A stretch of DNA of 64,000 nt. It comes from Chryseolinea serpens (GTDB lineage Bacteria; Bacteroidota; Bacteroidia; Cytophagales; Cyclobacteriaceae). A program made the translations under genes and the position numbers. The notes under the pieces are model-generated. The model had not been told where the DNA came from, ran no database searches, and worked only from the letters and a program-made list of their open reading frames with translations. The DNA lies in assembly GCF_900129725.1 (NCBI RefSeq), contig NZ_FQWQ01000005.1:1-64000 (forward strand), in the 5' to 3' direction. This document shows, piece after piece, positions 16,851-25,614 of the stretch (its first letter is position 1; every line of letters begins with the position of its first letter).

Positions 16851-17561
16851 ATGAAAAAACTGGCTTTGGGAGGATTGCTCTTGTCGTGCCTGAGCGCATT
16901 TTCGCAGGTCAATGACGGTAGCAGCGTAAGGGTCTTTGGCGTGGTGATCGATTCTTTGTACCAGCTTCCCATTTCCGATGTGCATGTGTCGACCAAGCGA
17001 TATGGAACGATCTCTGCTGAAAATGGGATCTTTTCTCTCCTGCTGTCCAGTGGCGACAGTCTCTATTTCTCCCACGTCAACTATCAGCCTTTTGTATTTG
17101 TGTACTATGCCGGCATTCACAACCATCTGAAAATTGCGCTCATCCCAAGGGTCAGGATATTGAAGGAAGTTCGCGTATTGCCGTTTGACACGGAAGAAGC
17201 GTTCAAAGCAAAACTGATGGAGGGCGATGCTGTGGAATCCGTGGAAGTGAAGGCAGCAAAAGAAAACAGTACTAAACTAAAGGGGCTGGGCGCCTATGCT
17301 CCCCCGCCGCCCCTCAACACCCTTGGACGCTTTGAGGCGGCGCTGGAAGGACCGCAAGGCGTCACATTTTTTTCCAGCAAATCCGGCAAGGGAATCTTCG
17401 AGATCATAAAAGGCGAAAAAAAACACGAGGCATCTTACCGACCTCCGAAGGTAAAGAATTCAACACCTGTGAAATTCAATATGCTTAAAGCCAACACGCT
17501 TAAAGCTGATAGTGCGAAGCAAGACAGTGTAAAAAGCAAACGCGTGAAGCCGCAGGACTGA
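16851..17561 (+). CDS. Exported protein with carboxypeptidase-regulatory-like beta domain
   Basis: The 236-residue protein starts at the ATG of MKKLALGG, giving a clear signal peptide ending near FSQ (residue 19). Residues about 27-105 (VRVFGVVIDSLYQLPISDVH, YGTISAENGIFSLLLSSGD) match the CarboxypepD_reg-like fold that Bacteroidetes attach to surface proteins. A Pro-rich patch (YAPPPPLN, near 147) and a Lys/Ser/Asp-rich tail with repeated KADS/KQDS units follow. No enzymatic motif is visible. It is monocistronic and convergent with the HAD gene. Periplasmic or outer-membrane location is inferred. Confidence 0.75.
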   Translation: MKKLALGGLLLSCLSAFSQVNDGSSVRVFGVVIDSLYQLPISDVHVSTKRYGTISAENGIFSLLLSSGDSLYFSHVNYQPFVFVYYAGIHNHLKIALIPRVRILKEVRVLPFDTEEAFKAKLMEGDAVESVEVKAAKENSTKLKGLGAYAPPPPLNTLGRFEAALEGPQGVTFFSSKSGKGIFEIIKGEKKHEASYRPPKVKNSTPVKFNMLKANTLKADSAKQDSVKSKRVKPQD

Positions 17562-17582
17562 CCTGTTTAGATCGGCCTCCAT

Positions 17583-18194
17583 TCAAAGAATGCCCAACGC
17601 CAGCAACTCCGTTCGCAGTTGTTCCGGTGATTGAAAATGGATCGTGCGTAAACCCAATGCATTTCCCGCAACGATGTTCTTGATGTTGTCGTCGATAAAC
17701 ACGGCGCGGTTGGGATCTATGCCATAGCGTTCGAAAAGAATGTGATAGAAATCCGGGAACGGCTTGCGTGTTTTCTCAACGCCCGACACCACGATGCCTT
17801 CAAACCAATGGAGAAAATCAAAATTGTCGAGCGCCCAGGGAAAGGTCTCGGCCGACCAGTTGGTGAGCGCATACAACCGGTGGCGTGACGCGCCCTTTAT
17901 TTCTTTCAGGATCTCCACCGTTCCGGGCAACGATCCCTGGATGGTTTCCTGCCAGCGTCCATACCAGGCGTTGATGGGTTCTGTGAAGGTTGGGTGCAGG
18001 GCCACCAGTTCGGCAGTGGCCTCCTCGAAGGAGCGGCCGCCGTCTTGTTTGTCGTTCCATTCGCCCGTGCAGATGTTGTCGAGGAACCAGGAAATTTCTT
18101 CTTCGGTCTTAAAGATTTTGCGATAGAGGTAGCGTGGGTTCCAGTCGATGAGCACGCCGCCCAGGTCAAAGATCACGGTGTCGATAGTCTTCAT
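17583..18194 (-). CDS. HAD-superfamily hydrolase (HAD-IA, YihX-like)
   Basis: The 203-residue protein has HAD motif I, VIFDLGGVLIDW, with the nucleophile at Asp10, an alpha-helical cap at about 20-90, motif II LYALTNWS near 103-110, motif III Lys in KTRKPFPDFY near 145-155, and motif IV FIDDNIKNI near 165-173. Members are small phosphatases, often acting on sugar phosphates. The substrate is unknown. The gene overlaps the GNAT gene by 29 bases and is the last gene of the minus-strand DUF4254-GT9-GNAT-HAD run. Confidence 0.88.
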   Translation of the reverse strand: MKTIDTVIFDLGGVLIDWNPRYLYRKIFKTEEEISWFLDNICTGEWNDKQDGGRSFEEATAELVALHPTFTEPINAWYGRWQETIQGSLPGTVEILKEIKGASRHRLYALTNWSAETFPWALDNFDFLHWFEGIVVSGVEKTRKPFPDFYHILFERYGIDPNRAVFIDDNIKNIVAGNALGLRTIHFQSPEQLRTELLALGIL

Positions 18195-18714
18195 GTTGTG
18201 AATGTGTACGATAATATTTCACGCAGGATGCACCGTGCGCTTCAAATTCCTTTTCGAAGGTCATGCCGATCTTTTCCAACACGTGGATGGAGGCTGTATT
18301 TTCTTTCATGGCCCGGCCGATGATCTTTTTCAAGTGCAGCGTGTCAAAACCATAGTCCAGACAGGCCCGGGCTGCTTCGGTGGCAAAGCCGTTGTTCCAA
18401 TATTTCTGCACAAAGCGGAAGCCGAGATCAGTTTCGTCGCGAGCCACATTGTAGCTCAGGCCGCACCAACCGAGGTAGGCCAGTGGATGCCGGTTTTGTG
18501 GATCCTTGAGCAGCGTGGTCCACCGTCCGTAGCCCGAAGTTTTGTATTGCGTGTATTGCTGAATAAAAATTTTTGTTGCCTCCACCGAGGCAAAGGGTGG
18601 GTCGCCGGTGTAGCGGATCACGAGGGGATCGTTGTTGAGTTCGAACATGTCCCCGGCATCGGCTTCCACAAATTCGCGGAGCACCAGGCGGGGTGTTTCG
18701 ATGATGGGTTTCAC
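18166..18714 (-). CDS. GNAT-family N-acetyltransferase (RimJ/RimL type)
   Basis: The 182-residue protein begins IIETPRLVLREF, the usual opening of RimJ/RimL-type acetyltransferases. DLGFRFVQKYWNNGFATEAA near 104-123 holds the acetyl-CoA pyrophosphate loop, and NTASIHVLEKIGMTFEKEF near 148-166 is the closing motif. The start is the GTG at 18714: it overlaps the GT9 stop codon as GTGA, and the remaining sequence begins exactly where the family does. A longer reading to 18909 overlaps GT9 in another frame and is rejected. The acceptor is unknown. Confidence 0.88.
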   Translation of the reverse strand: MKPIIETPRLVLREFVEADAGDMFELNNDPLVIRYTGDPPFASVEATKIFIQQYTQYKTSGYGRWTTLLKDPQNRHPLAYLGWCGLSYNVARDETDLGFRFVQKYWNNGFATEAARACLDYGFDTLHLKKIIGRAMKENTASIHVLEKIGMTFEKEFEAHGASCVKYYRTHSQHEDYRHRDL

Positions 18715-19766
18715 TTCAACCCCTCCAGCCGGCCCACCACCATGTCGGGGGTGATGCGGGTGAGGCAGGCGAAATCGCCGCGCAGGCATTTTTCTTTTCC
18801 ATACACCGAGCAGGGCCGGCAGGAGAGTTCCTCGCGGCTGATCTGTATAATGCTTTCCTCGCCTTTGCGGAAAGGACCGAACCCAACATCGGGATAGGTT
18901 CCACCCCAAACCGAGAGCAAGGGGATGCCCATCAAGGCGGCCAGGTGCATGTTTGATGAGTCTACGCAGAGCATGGCGTCCAGTTCCTGCATCAGCGCAA
19001 GCTCTTGCTTCAGCTTCAACTGTCCCGCCACAATCACTGCCTGGTCGGGAAATTGCTTTTTCAAAGACTCAAAAAAAGCGATCTCCTTGTCTCCGCCGCC
19101 AAATAGGAAAAACCTGACAGGTTCCTTTGCGATCATTTTTCCCATGACATCGGCGTAGTTCTGCAGCGGCCATATCTTGGAGATGTGCATGGCAAACGGC
19201 GCGATGCCGATCCATTTTTCTTTTTTGACGAGATTGTTTTTAGCAAGCCATTCTTTGGCTTGCTCACGGGTGGTATCCTTCAGCACCATGTAGGGTGGCG
19301 AGCCGATGGTGAACGGATAGCCGGCTTTTTCAAAAGCTTTGCGGTAGCGTTCCACGGTGTGGGGCAGCGGCGCGGTGCGTTTGTTTTCTTTTTGCGTGAA
19401 CGTGTGTTTTTCGCTTCGTCCTTTTTCAAACACGACCACGGGCATGCCGAAGATCTTGAACAGGCTGCGCAGCATCATGGTGCGGATGTGGTCGTGCATG
19501 TCCATCACCACTTCGTAGTTTCCTTTGCGCAGCAATTTTTTGAACAGCTCGCGCATGCCAAAGATGCCGGTGTAGGTATAGTCCACGTCGGCGGGGAAGG
19601 GCACCACGCGTTCGATGTCGGTGAAGAACGATGCAAATTTGGGGCGTGTCACCACCGTCACCTCCACGTCGGGATAGGTTTCCACCAGCGCGCGCACCAC
19701 GGGCACGAGCAGCACCACATCGCCCATGGCGGAAAATCTCAAAACCAGTATCTTTTTTAAGGCCAC
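18711..19766 (-). CDS. Glycosyltransferase family 9 (heptosyltransferase-like)
   Basis: The enzyme would add a sugar, such as heptose, to a surface glycolipid at the inner face of the membrane. The 351-residue protein opens with KILVLRFSAMGDVVLLVPVV near 5-24, the nucleotide-sugar heptosyltransferase start, and has GIAPFAMHISKIWPLQNYADV near 187-207, FLFGGGDKE near 222 and the donor-site stretch VDSSNMHLAALMGIPLLSVWG near 268-288. Four Cys in the C-terminal third (CRPCSVYGKEKCLRGDFAC) are typical of the Bacteroidetes members. DUF4254 is 41 bases upstream, a common pairing. Confidence 0.9.
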   Translation of the reverse strand: MALKKILVLRFSAMGDVVLLVPVVRALVETYPDVEVTVVTRPKFASFFTDIERVVPFPADVDYTYTGIFGMRELFKKLLRKGNYEVVMDMHDHIRTMMLRSLFKIFGMPVVVFEKGRSEKHTFTQKENKRTAPLPHTVERYRKAFEKAGYPFTIGSPPYMVLKDTTREQAKEWLAKNNLVKKEKWIGIAPFAMHISKIWPLQNYADVMGKMIAKEPVRFFLFGGGDKEIAFFESLKKQFPDQAVIVAGQLKLKQELALMQELDAMLCVDSSNMHLAALMGIPLLSVWGGTYPDVGFGPFRKGEESIIQISREELSCRPCSVYGKEKCLRGDFACLTRITPDMVVGRLEGLK

Positions 19767-19807
19767 GTCCGGAATGTAATATCGGTTAGTTGTAAAACAT
19801 GAATTGG

Positions 19808-20422
19808 CTACGAAACATTCTTATTGGCATACAACATCGGGTTGAGCGATGCATCGTTATACATTTTCATTTGGCGATAGACCTTGAAACGGCGTTTGCC
19901 CGAGCCGATGTCTTCCATCATTTCGTCGAACGCCAGGGCCATGTCGTGTTGTTGTTCTAATAACACGTTGAGCTTGGTCTTGGTTTTGGCAATGTGCTCC
20001 GCAGAGGCGTCTTTCCGCTCGGTTTGTTCTTTCATGTGGTAGATCTTCAGCATGAGGATGCTCATGCGGTCCAGCAGCCAGGCCGGCGTTTCGGAGTTGA
20101 TGCGGGCCTGTGGGGCGGGCGTTACGTTCCGGAATTGTTCCAGGAAATAGTCGTCGATCTTTTCCACAAGGTCGGTGCGGTCCTGGTTCGATTTGTCGAT
20201 GCGCCGCTTGATGGCAATGCCTTCCACGGGATTGATATCCGGAAGACGGATGATGTCCTCCAGGTGCCATTGCACGGTGTCGATCCAGTTCTTCGCATAC
20301 AGCAAGGCTTCGAAACTGCTGGCGGGATACGGATTTTTTGACGGTGTGTCCACATGGTCGGCCACGTGATAATCGTCGATGCTGCGCTGAAAAACTTTAT
20401 AGGCGTCGGCTGATGATAGCAT
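19808..20422 (-). CDS. DUF4254 domain protein
   Basis: The 204-residue protein is alpha-helical, without signal peptide or TM segment. Motifs such as NPYPASSFEALLYAKNWIDT near 30-49 and VQWHLEDIIRLPDI near 50-63 fit DUF4254, a family found next to family 9 glycosyltransferases in Bacteroidetes. No biochemical function is known to me. It is the first gene of the run DUF4254-GT9-GNAT-HAD, suggesting a role in surface glycan synthesis or its control. Confidence 0.82.
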   Translation of the reverse strand: MLSSADAYKVFQRSIDDYHVADHVDTPSKNPYPASSFEALLYAKNWIDTVQWHLEDIIRLPDINPVEGIAIKRRIDKSNQDRTDLVEKIDDYFLEQFRNVTPAPQARINSETPAWLLDRMSILMLKIYHMKEQTERKDASAEHIAKTKTKLNVLLEQQHDMALAFDEMMEDIGSGKRRFKVYRQMKMYNDASLNPMLYANKNVS

Positions 20423-20439
20423 ATTGAAAAATTAGGGTT

Positions 20440-20457
20440 GCAATTTAATTAAATTGC
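20440..20457. promoter_or_regulatory. 18-bp perfect palindrome in a divergent promoter region
   Basis: GCAATTTAATTAAATTGC is fully self-complementary and sits 18 bases before the DUF4254 start, within the 123-base gap shared with the divergent gene at 20546. It has the form of a dimeric repressor site. No regulator is identified. Confidence 0.35.
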
Positions 20458-20545
20458 CGTGCGCGGAATCGCCCTGGGGGGTCAATTGCCGCCATGAAGT
20501 TAGGAAGAGAATCGTATTTAAAAACAATCTGCCCCACACATTGCC

Positions 20546-21139
20546 ATGTCGTCGCATCATTTTGTAAAAGAAGGGCAGGAGCCTGCGTTGTTTGTGTTGG
20601 ATGCGTTACCCTTCGCCGTCGCGGCATCGTTGCTGGAGTGGGCACCCCTGGTTTTGGTGGCCGAAAGCGCCCTGGAACAGGTACAGGAATGGGGCATTAA
20701 AATCGATATCGCACTGGCCACACCCGGCCAGGCGCACCACGCGGCGCAAATGCTCTCAGAACAAGCGCCGGTAACGATAACGGAATTGCTGACAGGAGAA
20801 TCTTTTTTAACCAAAGGCCTCTCGGTGCTCGCCGACCGGGGCCAGACCGCCGTCAATATTTTATCCACAACGGACGATGTTTTTGAGGAGGCTGCAAAAT
20901 TTTCTCCCCGTCTCCAGGTATGTATCCTCCAGGAGCACCTGAAATGGTCGGCCATTCCGTCAGGGCAGTTTGAAAAATGGTATCCTGGCGGCGTCCATCT
21001 GCATTTGCGTAAAAGCGCGCCTTCCCAGGTGTTCGATCTGCAGGGATTGGAGACGGAAAATGAACTCCTGGTAAACCATCGGCCTGGGCTGGTCAGTATT
21101 CGCTCCCGCCAACTCTTTTGGGTGGGCGAAGAGCCATAG
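20546..21139 (+). CDS. Degenerate thiamine-pyrophosphokinase-like protein
   Basis: The 197-residue protein starts MSSHHFVKEGQEPALFVLDA and continues LLEWAPLVLVAESALEQVQEWGIKIDIAL. This follows the pattern, as I remember it, of Bacteroidetes proteins annotated as thiamine diphosphokinase. In true enzymes the segment after IKIDIAL carries the GDxDS and TD motifs that bind Mg-ATP. Here it reads ATPGQAHHAAQ and FLTKGLSVLADRG, so these motifs are missing. The C-terminal part (WYPGGVHLHLRKSA onward) resembles the thiamine-binding beta region. It is probably a non-catalytic paralogue. Identification rests on pattern only. Confidence 0.5.
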   Translation: MSSHHFVKEGQEPALFVLDALPFAVAASLLEWAPLVLVAESALEQVQEWGIKIDIALATPGQAHHAAQMLSEQAPVTITELLTGESFLTKGLSVLADRGQTAVNILSTTDDVFEEAAKFSPRLQVCILQEHLKWSAIPSGQFEKWYPGGVHLHLRKSAPSQVFDLQGLETENELLVNHRPGLVSIRSRQLFWVGEEP

Positions 21140-21283
21140 ACCGGTGTTCAGAAATGGCGATTTCGACCTTTTTTGGCCTTCCGGTGAAAATCTTTTTTCA
21201 GCCATAGGGGTAAATCTTTTCCCGATTGTCATAACCCCGAAGCCGCAAAGCCGTAAATTTCGCTGATAACATAACCAAACGCA

Positions 21284-21862
21284 GTGGAAGTATCGGTAGA
21301 CCAGCTTATAACAACGCTGAAATCAGGAGATATAACTGCCTTTGAGATGCTATTCCGGACCTACTACCAACCCCTCTGCAACTACGCCTACACCTTCGTC
21401 CAGGACCGCGACGAAGCCGAGGAAATTGTTCAATCCACCTTTCTCAACGTCTGGGAAAAACGCGATAACCTGTCCATCCACACCGGCGTGAAACCCTATC
21501 TCTACGCCATGGTGCGCAACGCCAGCCTCAACGTGCTGAAACACGAAAAGATCAAACAGCAACATGTGACCATGGAATTGGCCGTGGCCGAACGCAGCGT
21601 GGAGTCGGTCACCCGCACCGTGATGGCATCGGAACTGGAAACCAAAATATACAAGGCCATGGACAAACTGCCGGAACAATGCCGGCTGGTGTTCAAACTG
21701 AGCCGCTTCGAAGAATTAAAATACTCGGAGATTGCCGAGCAACTGGATATTTCCATCAAAACGGTGGAAAACCAAATGGGAAAAGCATTGAAGATCATGC
21801 GCGACCAACTGAAGGATTATCTTCCCTTGCTGATCGTGCTGATGAACGGATTTTTAAACTAA
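21284..21862 (+). CDS. ECF RNA polymerase sigma-70 factor (FecI-like)
   Basis: The 192-residue sigma factor starts at a GTG. Sigma region 2 spans about 20-90, with FRTYYQPLCNYAYTFVQDRDEAEEIVQSTFLNVWEKRD near 24-60. Region 4 spans about 120-180, with LPEQCRLVFKLSRFEELKYSEIAEQLDISIKTVE near 126-159 as the helix-turn-helix. It is the first gene of an operon with a FecR-type anti-sigma factor four bases after its stop, so it is presumably held at the membrane until a surface signal arrives. Confidence 0.93.
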   Translation: MEVSVDQLITTLKSGDITAFEMLFRTYYQPLCNYAYTFVQDRDEAEEIVQSTFLNVWEKRDNLSIHTGVKPYLYAMVRNASLNVLKHEKIKQQHVTMELAVAERSVESVTRTVMASELETKIYKAMDKLPEQCRLVFKLSRFEELKYSEIAEQLDISIKTVENQMGKALKIMRDQLKDYLPLLIVLMNGFLN

Positions 21863-21866
21863 AGAC

Positions 21867-22874
21867 TTGAATACTAACCTGAACGATATTGATGACCTGA
21901 TTGGAAAATACCTGGCGGGAGAGGCCGGCGCAGAGGAAATTGCCTTTGTGGAATCGTGGGCCAAAGCAGACGAGGGCAACCAACGCTACTTCGACCAACT
22001 CAAAACTATTTTCCAGAAGGCAGCCACGGTGAAGGGCTACCAGACGTTTGACACGGATGCCGCATGGAATAAGCTGAAACACTCCATGAAGCACCCGGCC
22101 AGGGACAACGTTGTTCCGCTCCGCAGCCGCTCCAGCATGTCCGTCTACTGGCGCGTGGCCGCCAGCATCCTCGTCGTATTGGGCGTGGGATGGTTTGCCT
22201 ATACCTTCCTGTCGCCGTCCACTACCCCACCCGTGGAGGTGGCCACCGACCGGGCAACCGCTTCCGACACGTTGCCCGACGGCAGCGATGTTTTCCTGAA
22301 CCGCGAAACGAAGCTCACCTACGCCTACGACAAGAAAAAGAAGACCCACACCGTGAAGCTGAAAGGTGAGGCCTACTTCAACATCCACCACGAAGACGAC
22401 AAGACCTTTGTGGTACAGATCGCCGACGTCTACATCCGCGACATTGGTACGGCCTTCAACGTGAAAGCGTATCCCGATTCTGAAATTGTGGAAGTGGTGG
22501 TGGAGGAAGGAGAAGTGATGTTCTATACCGACAAGGATTCGGGCGTCTATCTGCGCGCCAACGGCAAAGGCATCTATAATAAGAAAACAAAGAAGTTCAC
22601 CATCGATCAACCCGAAGAAAACGTGCTGTCCTATAAAACGAAATTCTTTAGCTTCAGCGACACCGACCTGGTGACCGTGGCCGAGGCGTTGAATGGAGTC
22701 TATGACCGGAAGATCGTGCTGGGTGAGAACATAAAAAATTGCAGGCTCACGGTTTCGTTTAACAATGAAAACCTGGATGCGATCGTGGATGTGATCAAGG
22801 AGACGTTGGGCGTGACGGCGAAAGAGGCGGGTGGACAAATCATATTGGAGGGGTCTGGTTGTGCGAATCCGTAA
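21867..22874 (+). CDS. FecR-type anti-sigma factor
   Basis: The 335-residue inner-membrane regulator binds the preceding sigma factor and passes on a signal from the periplasm. A cytoplasmic sigma-binding part (DDLIGKYLAGEAGAEEI near 9-25) leads to one TM helix at about 94-115, the FecR domain at about 125-225 (ASDTLPDGSDVFLNRETKL, GEAYFNI) and a C-terminal STN-like part (FSDTDLVTVAEALNGVY, LDAIVDVIKETLGV). The start is TTG at 21867; it fits the family N-terminus and the 4-base gap to the sigma gene. It overlaps the next gene by 14 bases. Confidence 0.9.
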   Translation: MNTNLNDIDDLIGKYLAGEAGAEEIAFVESWAKADEGNQRYFDQLKTIFQKAATVKGYQTFDTDAAWNKLKHSMKHPARDNVVPLRSRSSMSVYWRVAASILVVLGVGWFAYTFLSPSTTPPVEVATDRATASDTLPDGSDVFLNRETKLTYAYDKKKKTHTVKLKGEAYFNIHHEDDKTFVVQIADVYIRDIGTAFNVKAYPDSEIVEVVVEEGEVMFYTDKDSGVYLRANGKGIYNKKTKKFTIDQPEENVLSYKTKFFSFSDTDLVTVAEALNGVYDRKIVLGENIKNCRLTVSFNNENLDAIVDVIKETLGVTAKEAGGQIILEGSGCANP

Positions 22875-24756
22875 GCATTTTTTGAAAGGAACGACAAGCA
22901 TCGCCGTACTCTTTCTTTTGTCGATGCCCCTGTTGATGCGCGCGCAAGGATCGCGGGCGCTGTTGGAAAGGACCATCACCGTCTCGTTTACCCAGGAACC
23001 CCTGGACATGGCCTTGCGAAAGATCGCACGCGAAGGCGGCTTCACATTTTCCTACAATTCCGCGCTGGTCAATTCCAACCGGCTGATCACGATGAGCTTC
23101 ACGGCCACGCCGGTGCGCGAGATCCTGGACAAGATCTTTCAGGGCACCATTCAATACAAAGCCCGGAATAAATACATCATCCTCACCAAGGCCGCCACCA
23201 GTTCCTCCAGCAGCGATGCACGCTTCTATACCGGCTATGTGGTGGATGAGACCACCGGACAACGCCTGAAGAATGTGAGCGTGTATGACCCGGTTTCGCT
23301 CAACTCAACCATCACCGACTCCTATGGTTATTTCGAGATCAAGATCGACAAGCCCTCGCCCAACCTGATCCTGGCCGTAAACAAAGCCAACTACACCGAC
23401 ACCCTGGTAGCGGTGACCGATAAGAACGGCCTGATGAAGATCCCGATTCACATCGACAAAGAAAAGATGCGGATATTGGCCGACAGCGTGAAAGGAAAAC
23501 TGAAGCGGTTTTGGGAGACCAAGATCATGCAGTCCATCAACACTGCCAACGTGAGCGATACGCTATATCGAAAACAGCAATTTTCGCTTGTGCCCTTTGT
23601 GGGAACGAACCACAAGCTGAGCGCCAGCGTGGTGAATGACTACTCCTACAACATTTTCGGGGGCGTCGCCAAAGGCGTGAACAAGTTTGAATTAGGGGGG
23701 ATCTTCAATATAGACCGAGGCGATGTAAAGGGCTGGCAACTCGCCGGCGCACTCAACGCAGTCGGTGGGCGGGTGAAGGGGGTCCAGATGGCGGGGCTGA
23801 TCAACGCAGTTAAAGATTCGGTGGCCGGCGTCCAGTTTGCCGGGCTCATCAATGCCGACAACAACTCGTCGGGGAAGTTTTCGGCCGCGGGGTTGTTCAA
23901 CTACACGCATCGACAATCGTATGGTTGGCACCTGGCAGGGTTAGGGAACATGACAATAGGAGAACAGAAAGGTCCGCACTTAGCCGGACTTTTTAATTTT
24001 TCCACCCACGATGCGGGGCCGGCTCAAGTCGCAGGGTTGCTGAATTTCACGGGTGGTAAAATGAACGGCGCGCAACTTGCGGGCCTTTTGAATTTTGCGG
24101 CGCGCGACGCTAAGGGAGCGCAAGTCGCGGGTCTGCTCAATGTGGCGGGTTCGACGTTGGAAGGCGCCCAGGTGTCGGGACTGTTGAATTATGCTACACG
24201 GGTGAAGGGAACACAGGTCGGGTTAATCAACATCTCGGACACCATCCACGGGGTGCCTGTCGGTTTGTTCAGCTTCGTGTTGAAAGGCTATCACAAGATC
24301 GAGTTCTCGGCCGATGAGATTTTTTATACCAATGTGGCCTTTCGCACGGGCGTGCATCAGTTCTACAACATCTTCACGGCAGGCGCCAAACCCAATACGT
24401 TCAAAGGCGAAGAGACCACTTGGACCTTCGGTTATGGTGTAGGCACCGCGCCCCGGCTGAACCGGTGGCTGAGCCTGAACGTGGACCTCACGTCCAACCA
24501 GGTGTTGAAGGGCAACACCATTGAGGGCGTGAACATGATCAACAAAGTTTTTGTGGGTGTGGAGATGGAACCGATACGCAAGGTCGCCTTGGTGGTTGGC
24601 GTGACGCTGAACGGTTATGTGACGGACACGAAATACTCGAACTATCCTGAGTTATTTACTGACTATACGCCAAACATTTTTTACGATCACACCTACAACA
24701 ACGGCATGAACATGAAGATGTGGTTGGGTGGGAAGATCGGGTTGCGGTTCTTGTAG
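22861..24756 (+). CDS. STN-domain surface repeat protein (LA_2272-type AGLxN repeats)
   Basis: The 631-residue protein has a signal peptide (cleavage near AQG, residue 30), an STN secretin/TonB-N domain at about 38-108, a carboxypeptidase-regulatory-like domain at about 123-200, then about 12 tandem 16-residue units from about 270 to 470 with the core hydrophobic-x-AGLxN (for example AQVAGLLNFTGGKMNG). A beta-rich C-terminal part of about 160 residues follows and ends in Phe-Leu. There is no TonB-receptor plug. The GTG at 22861 was chosen over the GTG at 22831 because GGAGG lies at a proper distance before it. Signal sensing through STN to FecR is inferred. Confidence 0.82.
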   Translation: MRIRKHFLKGTTSIAVLFLLSMPLLMRAQGSRALLERTITVSFTQEPLDMALRKIAREGGFTFSYNSALVNSNRLITMSFTATPVREILDKIFQGTIQYKARNKYIILTKAATSSSSSDARFYTGYVVDETTGQRLKNVSVYDPVSLNSTITDSYGYFEIKIDKPSPNLILAVNKANYTDTLVAVTDKNGLMKIPIHIDKEKMRILADSVKGKLKRFWETKIMQSINTANVSDTLYRKQQFSLVPFVGTNHKLSASVVNDYSYNIFGGVAKGVNKFELGGIFNIDRGDVKGWQLAGALNAVGGRVKGVQMAGLINAVKDSVAGVQFAGLINADNNSSGKFSAAGLFNYTHRQSYGWHLAGLGNMTIGEQKGPHLAGLFNFSTHDAGPAQVAGLLNFTGGKMNGAQLAGLLNFAARDAKGAQVAGLLNVAGSTLEGAQVSGLLNYATRVKGTQVGLINISDTIHGVPVGLFSFVLKGYHKIEFSADEIFYTNVAFRTGVHQFYNIFTAGAKPNTFKGEETTWTFGYGVGTAPRLNRWLSLNVDLTSNQVLKGNTIEGVNMINKVFVGVEMEPIRKVALVVGVTLNGYVTDTKYSNYPELFTDYTPNIFYDHTYNNGMNMKMWLGGKIGLRFL

Positions 24757-24801
24757 CGGCGAAGACTTAACCGTCGCCTGCCCTCGCCAATATTTATTTG
24801 A

Positions 24802-25614
24802 TCATCCTTTGCGTGCGATTGCCATGATATGAGGACTCATCGCGATGATGTCTTCATTTGTTTCTACCATATGTAAAACCTTTTGCAATTTTGCCATATA
24901 CGTTGCGTCTTTGGATTTTGTTTTTATGTCGTCGATGAACCATCCAAAACTTTCAATGGCTGTTAGGTTTTCAAACGTCAGCCCGCTTTCCGCGATCTCG
25001 CTTTTTATTTCCGATGGCGTATGAAGATAGGCTGTGGTGAAGTATTCTAAATTTTCGGTTTCGTTTAAATGAATACCGGTTTTTAAATCGTCGATGAGCA
25101 TTTTTTCAAAATGGTCATTGTTAATTAGGTCCCTCCTAAATCCATCAAGCAAAGAAGCGTACCTTGAAATGACGGCCGCCAAAAGGACGCCGCCAGGTTT
25201 TAGTATTCGCTTTGCTTCGGACAGTGCTTTTAGCCGTTCTTTTTTATCGGTCAAATGATAAAGCGGTCCTAATAAAAGAACTAAATCGAATTGTTCTTTT
25301 TCGAAATTCAGATCCGTGGCGTCTCCTATTTCGGAACGGGTGAGTTGTATTCCAGTATCCTTGGAGTGCTTATTTACCAATTCGATATTCTTTGGAGACA
25401 GATCTACGAGGCTGACTTCATGTCCTTTTTCCTGGAGCCAAAAGGCATAGTAGCCCGCGCCTCCTCCGATGTCGGCAATGCGCATTTTGTCTTTTAATAG
25501 AAATCTGCTTATGATTTCCTTGGTTCTGAGTCCCTCGAGTTTAAAGGCTTCGAGCTCCAATCGGGATTTTTCGATTTCGTGGGAATAGAATTGTTTGATT
25601 TTGTCTCTTTCCAT
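24802..25614 (-). CDS. Class I SAM-dependent methyltransferase
   Basis: The 270-residue protein has the Rossmann-type SAM loop RIADIGGGAGYYAFWLQEKGH near 45-65, then VSLVDLSPKNIELV near 67-80, FDLVLLLGPLYHL near 114-126 and LKPGGVLLAAVISRY near 146-160. This is motif order I to V of UbiE/YcgJ-like methyltransferases. The substrate is unknown. The DNA is AT-richer than the preceding operon and this gene opens the atypical island at 24.8-31.7 kb, though on the opposite strand to the rest of it. Confidence 0.87.
   Translation of the reverse strand: MERDKIKQFYSHEIEKSRLELEAFKLEGLRTKEIISRFLLKDKMRIADIGGGAGYYAFWLQEKGHEVSLVDLSPKNIELVNKHSKDTGIQLTRSEIGDATDLNFEKEQFDLVLLLGPLYHLTDKKERLKALSEAKRILKPGGVLLAAVISRYASLLDGFRRDLINNDHFEKMLIDDLKTGIHLNETENLEYFTTAYLHTPSEIKSEIAESGLTFENLTAIESFGWFIDDIKTKSKDATYMAKLQKVLHMVETNEDIIAMSPHIMAIARKG

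Noticed and set aside
18715-18909. N-terminal extension of the GNAT gene
   Set aside because: It overlaps the C-terminal part of the GT9 gene in another frame; the GTGA overlap at 18711-18714 marks the start.
21795-23045. Minus-strand frame of 416 codons across the FecR gene
   Set aside because: It is antisense to a clear sigma-FecR-STN operon and has no recognisable domain.
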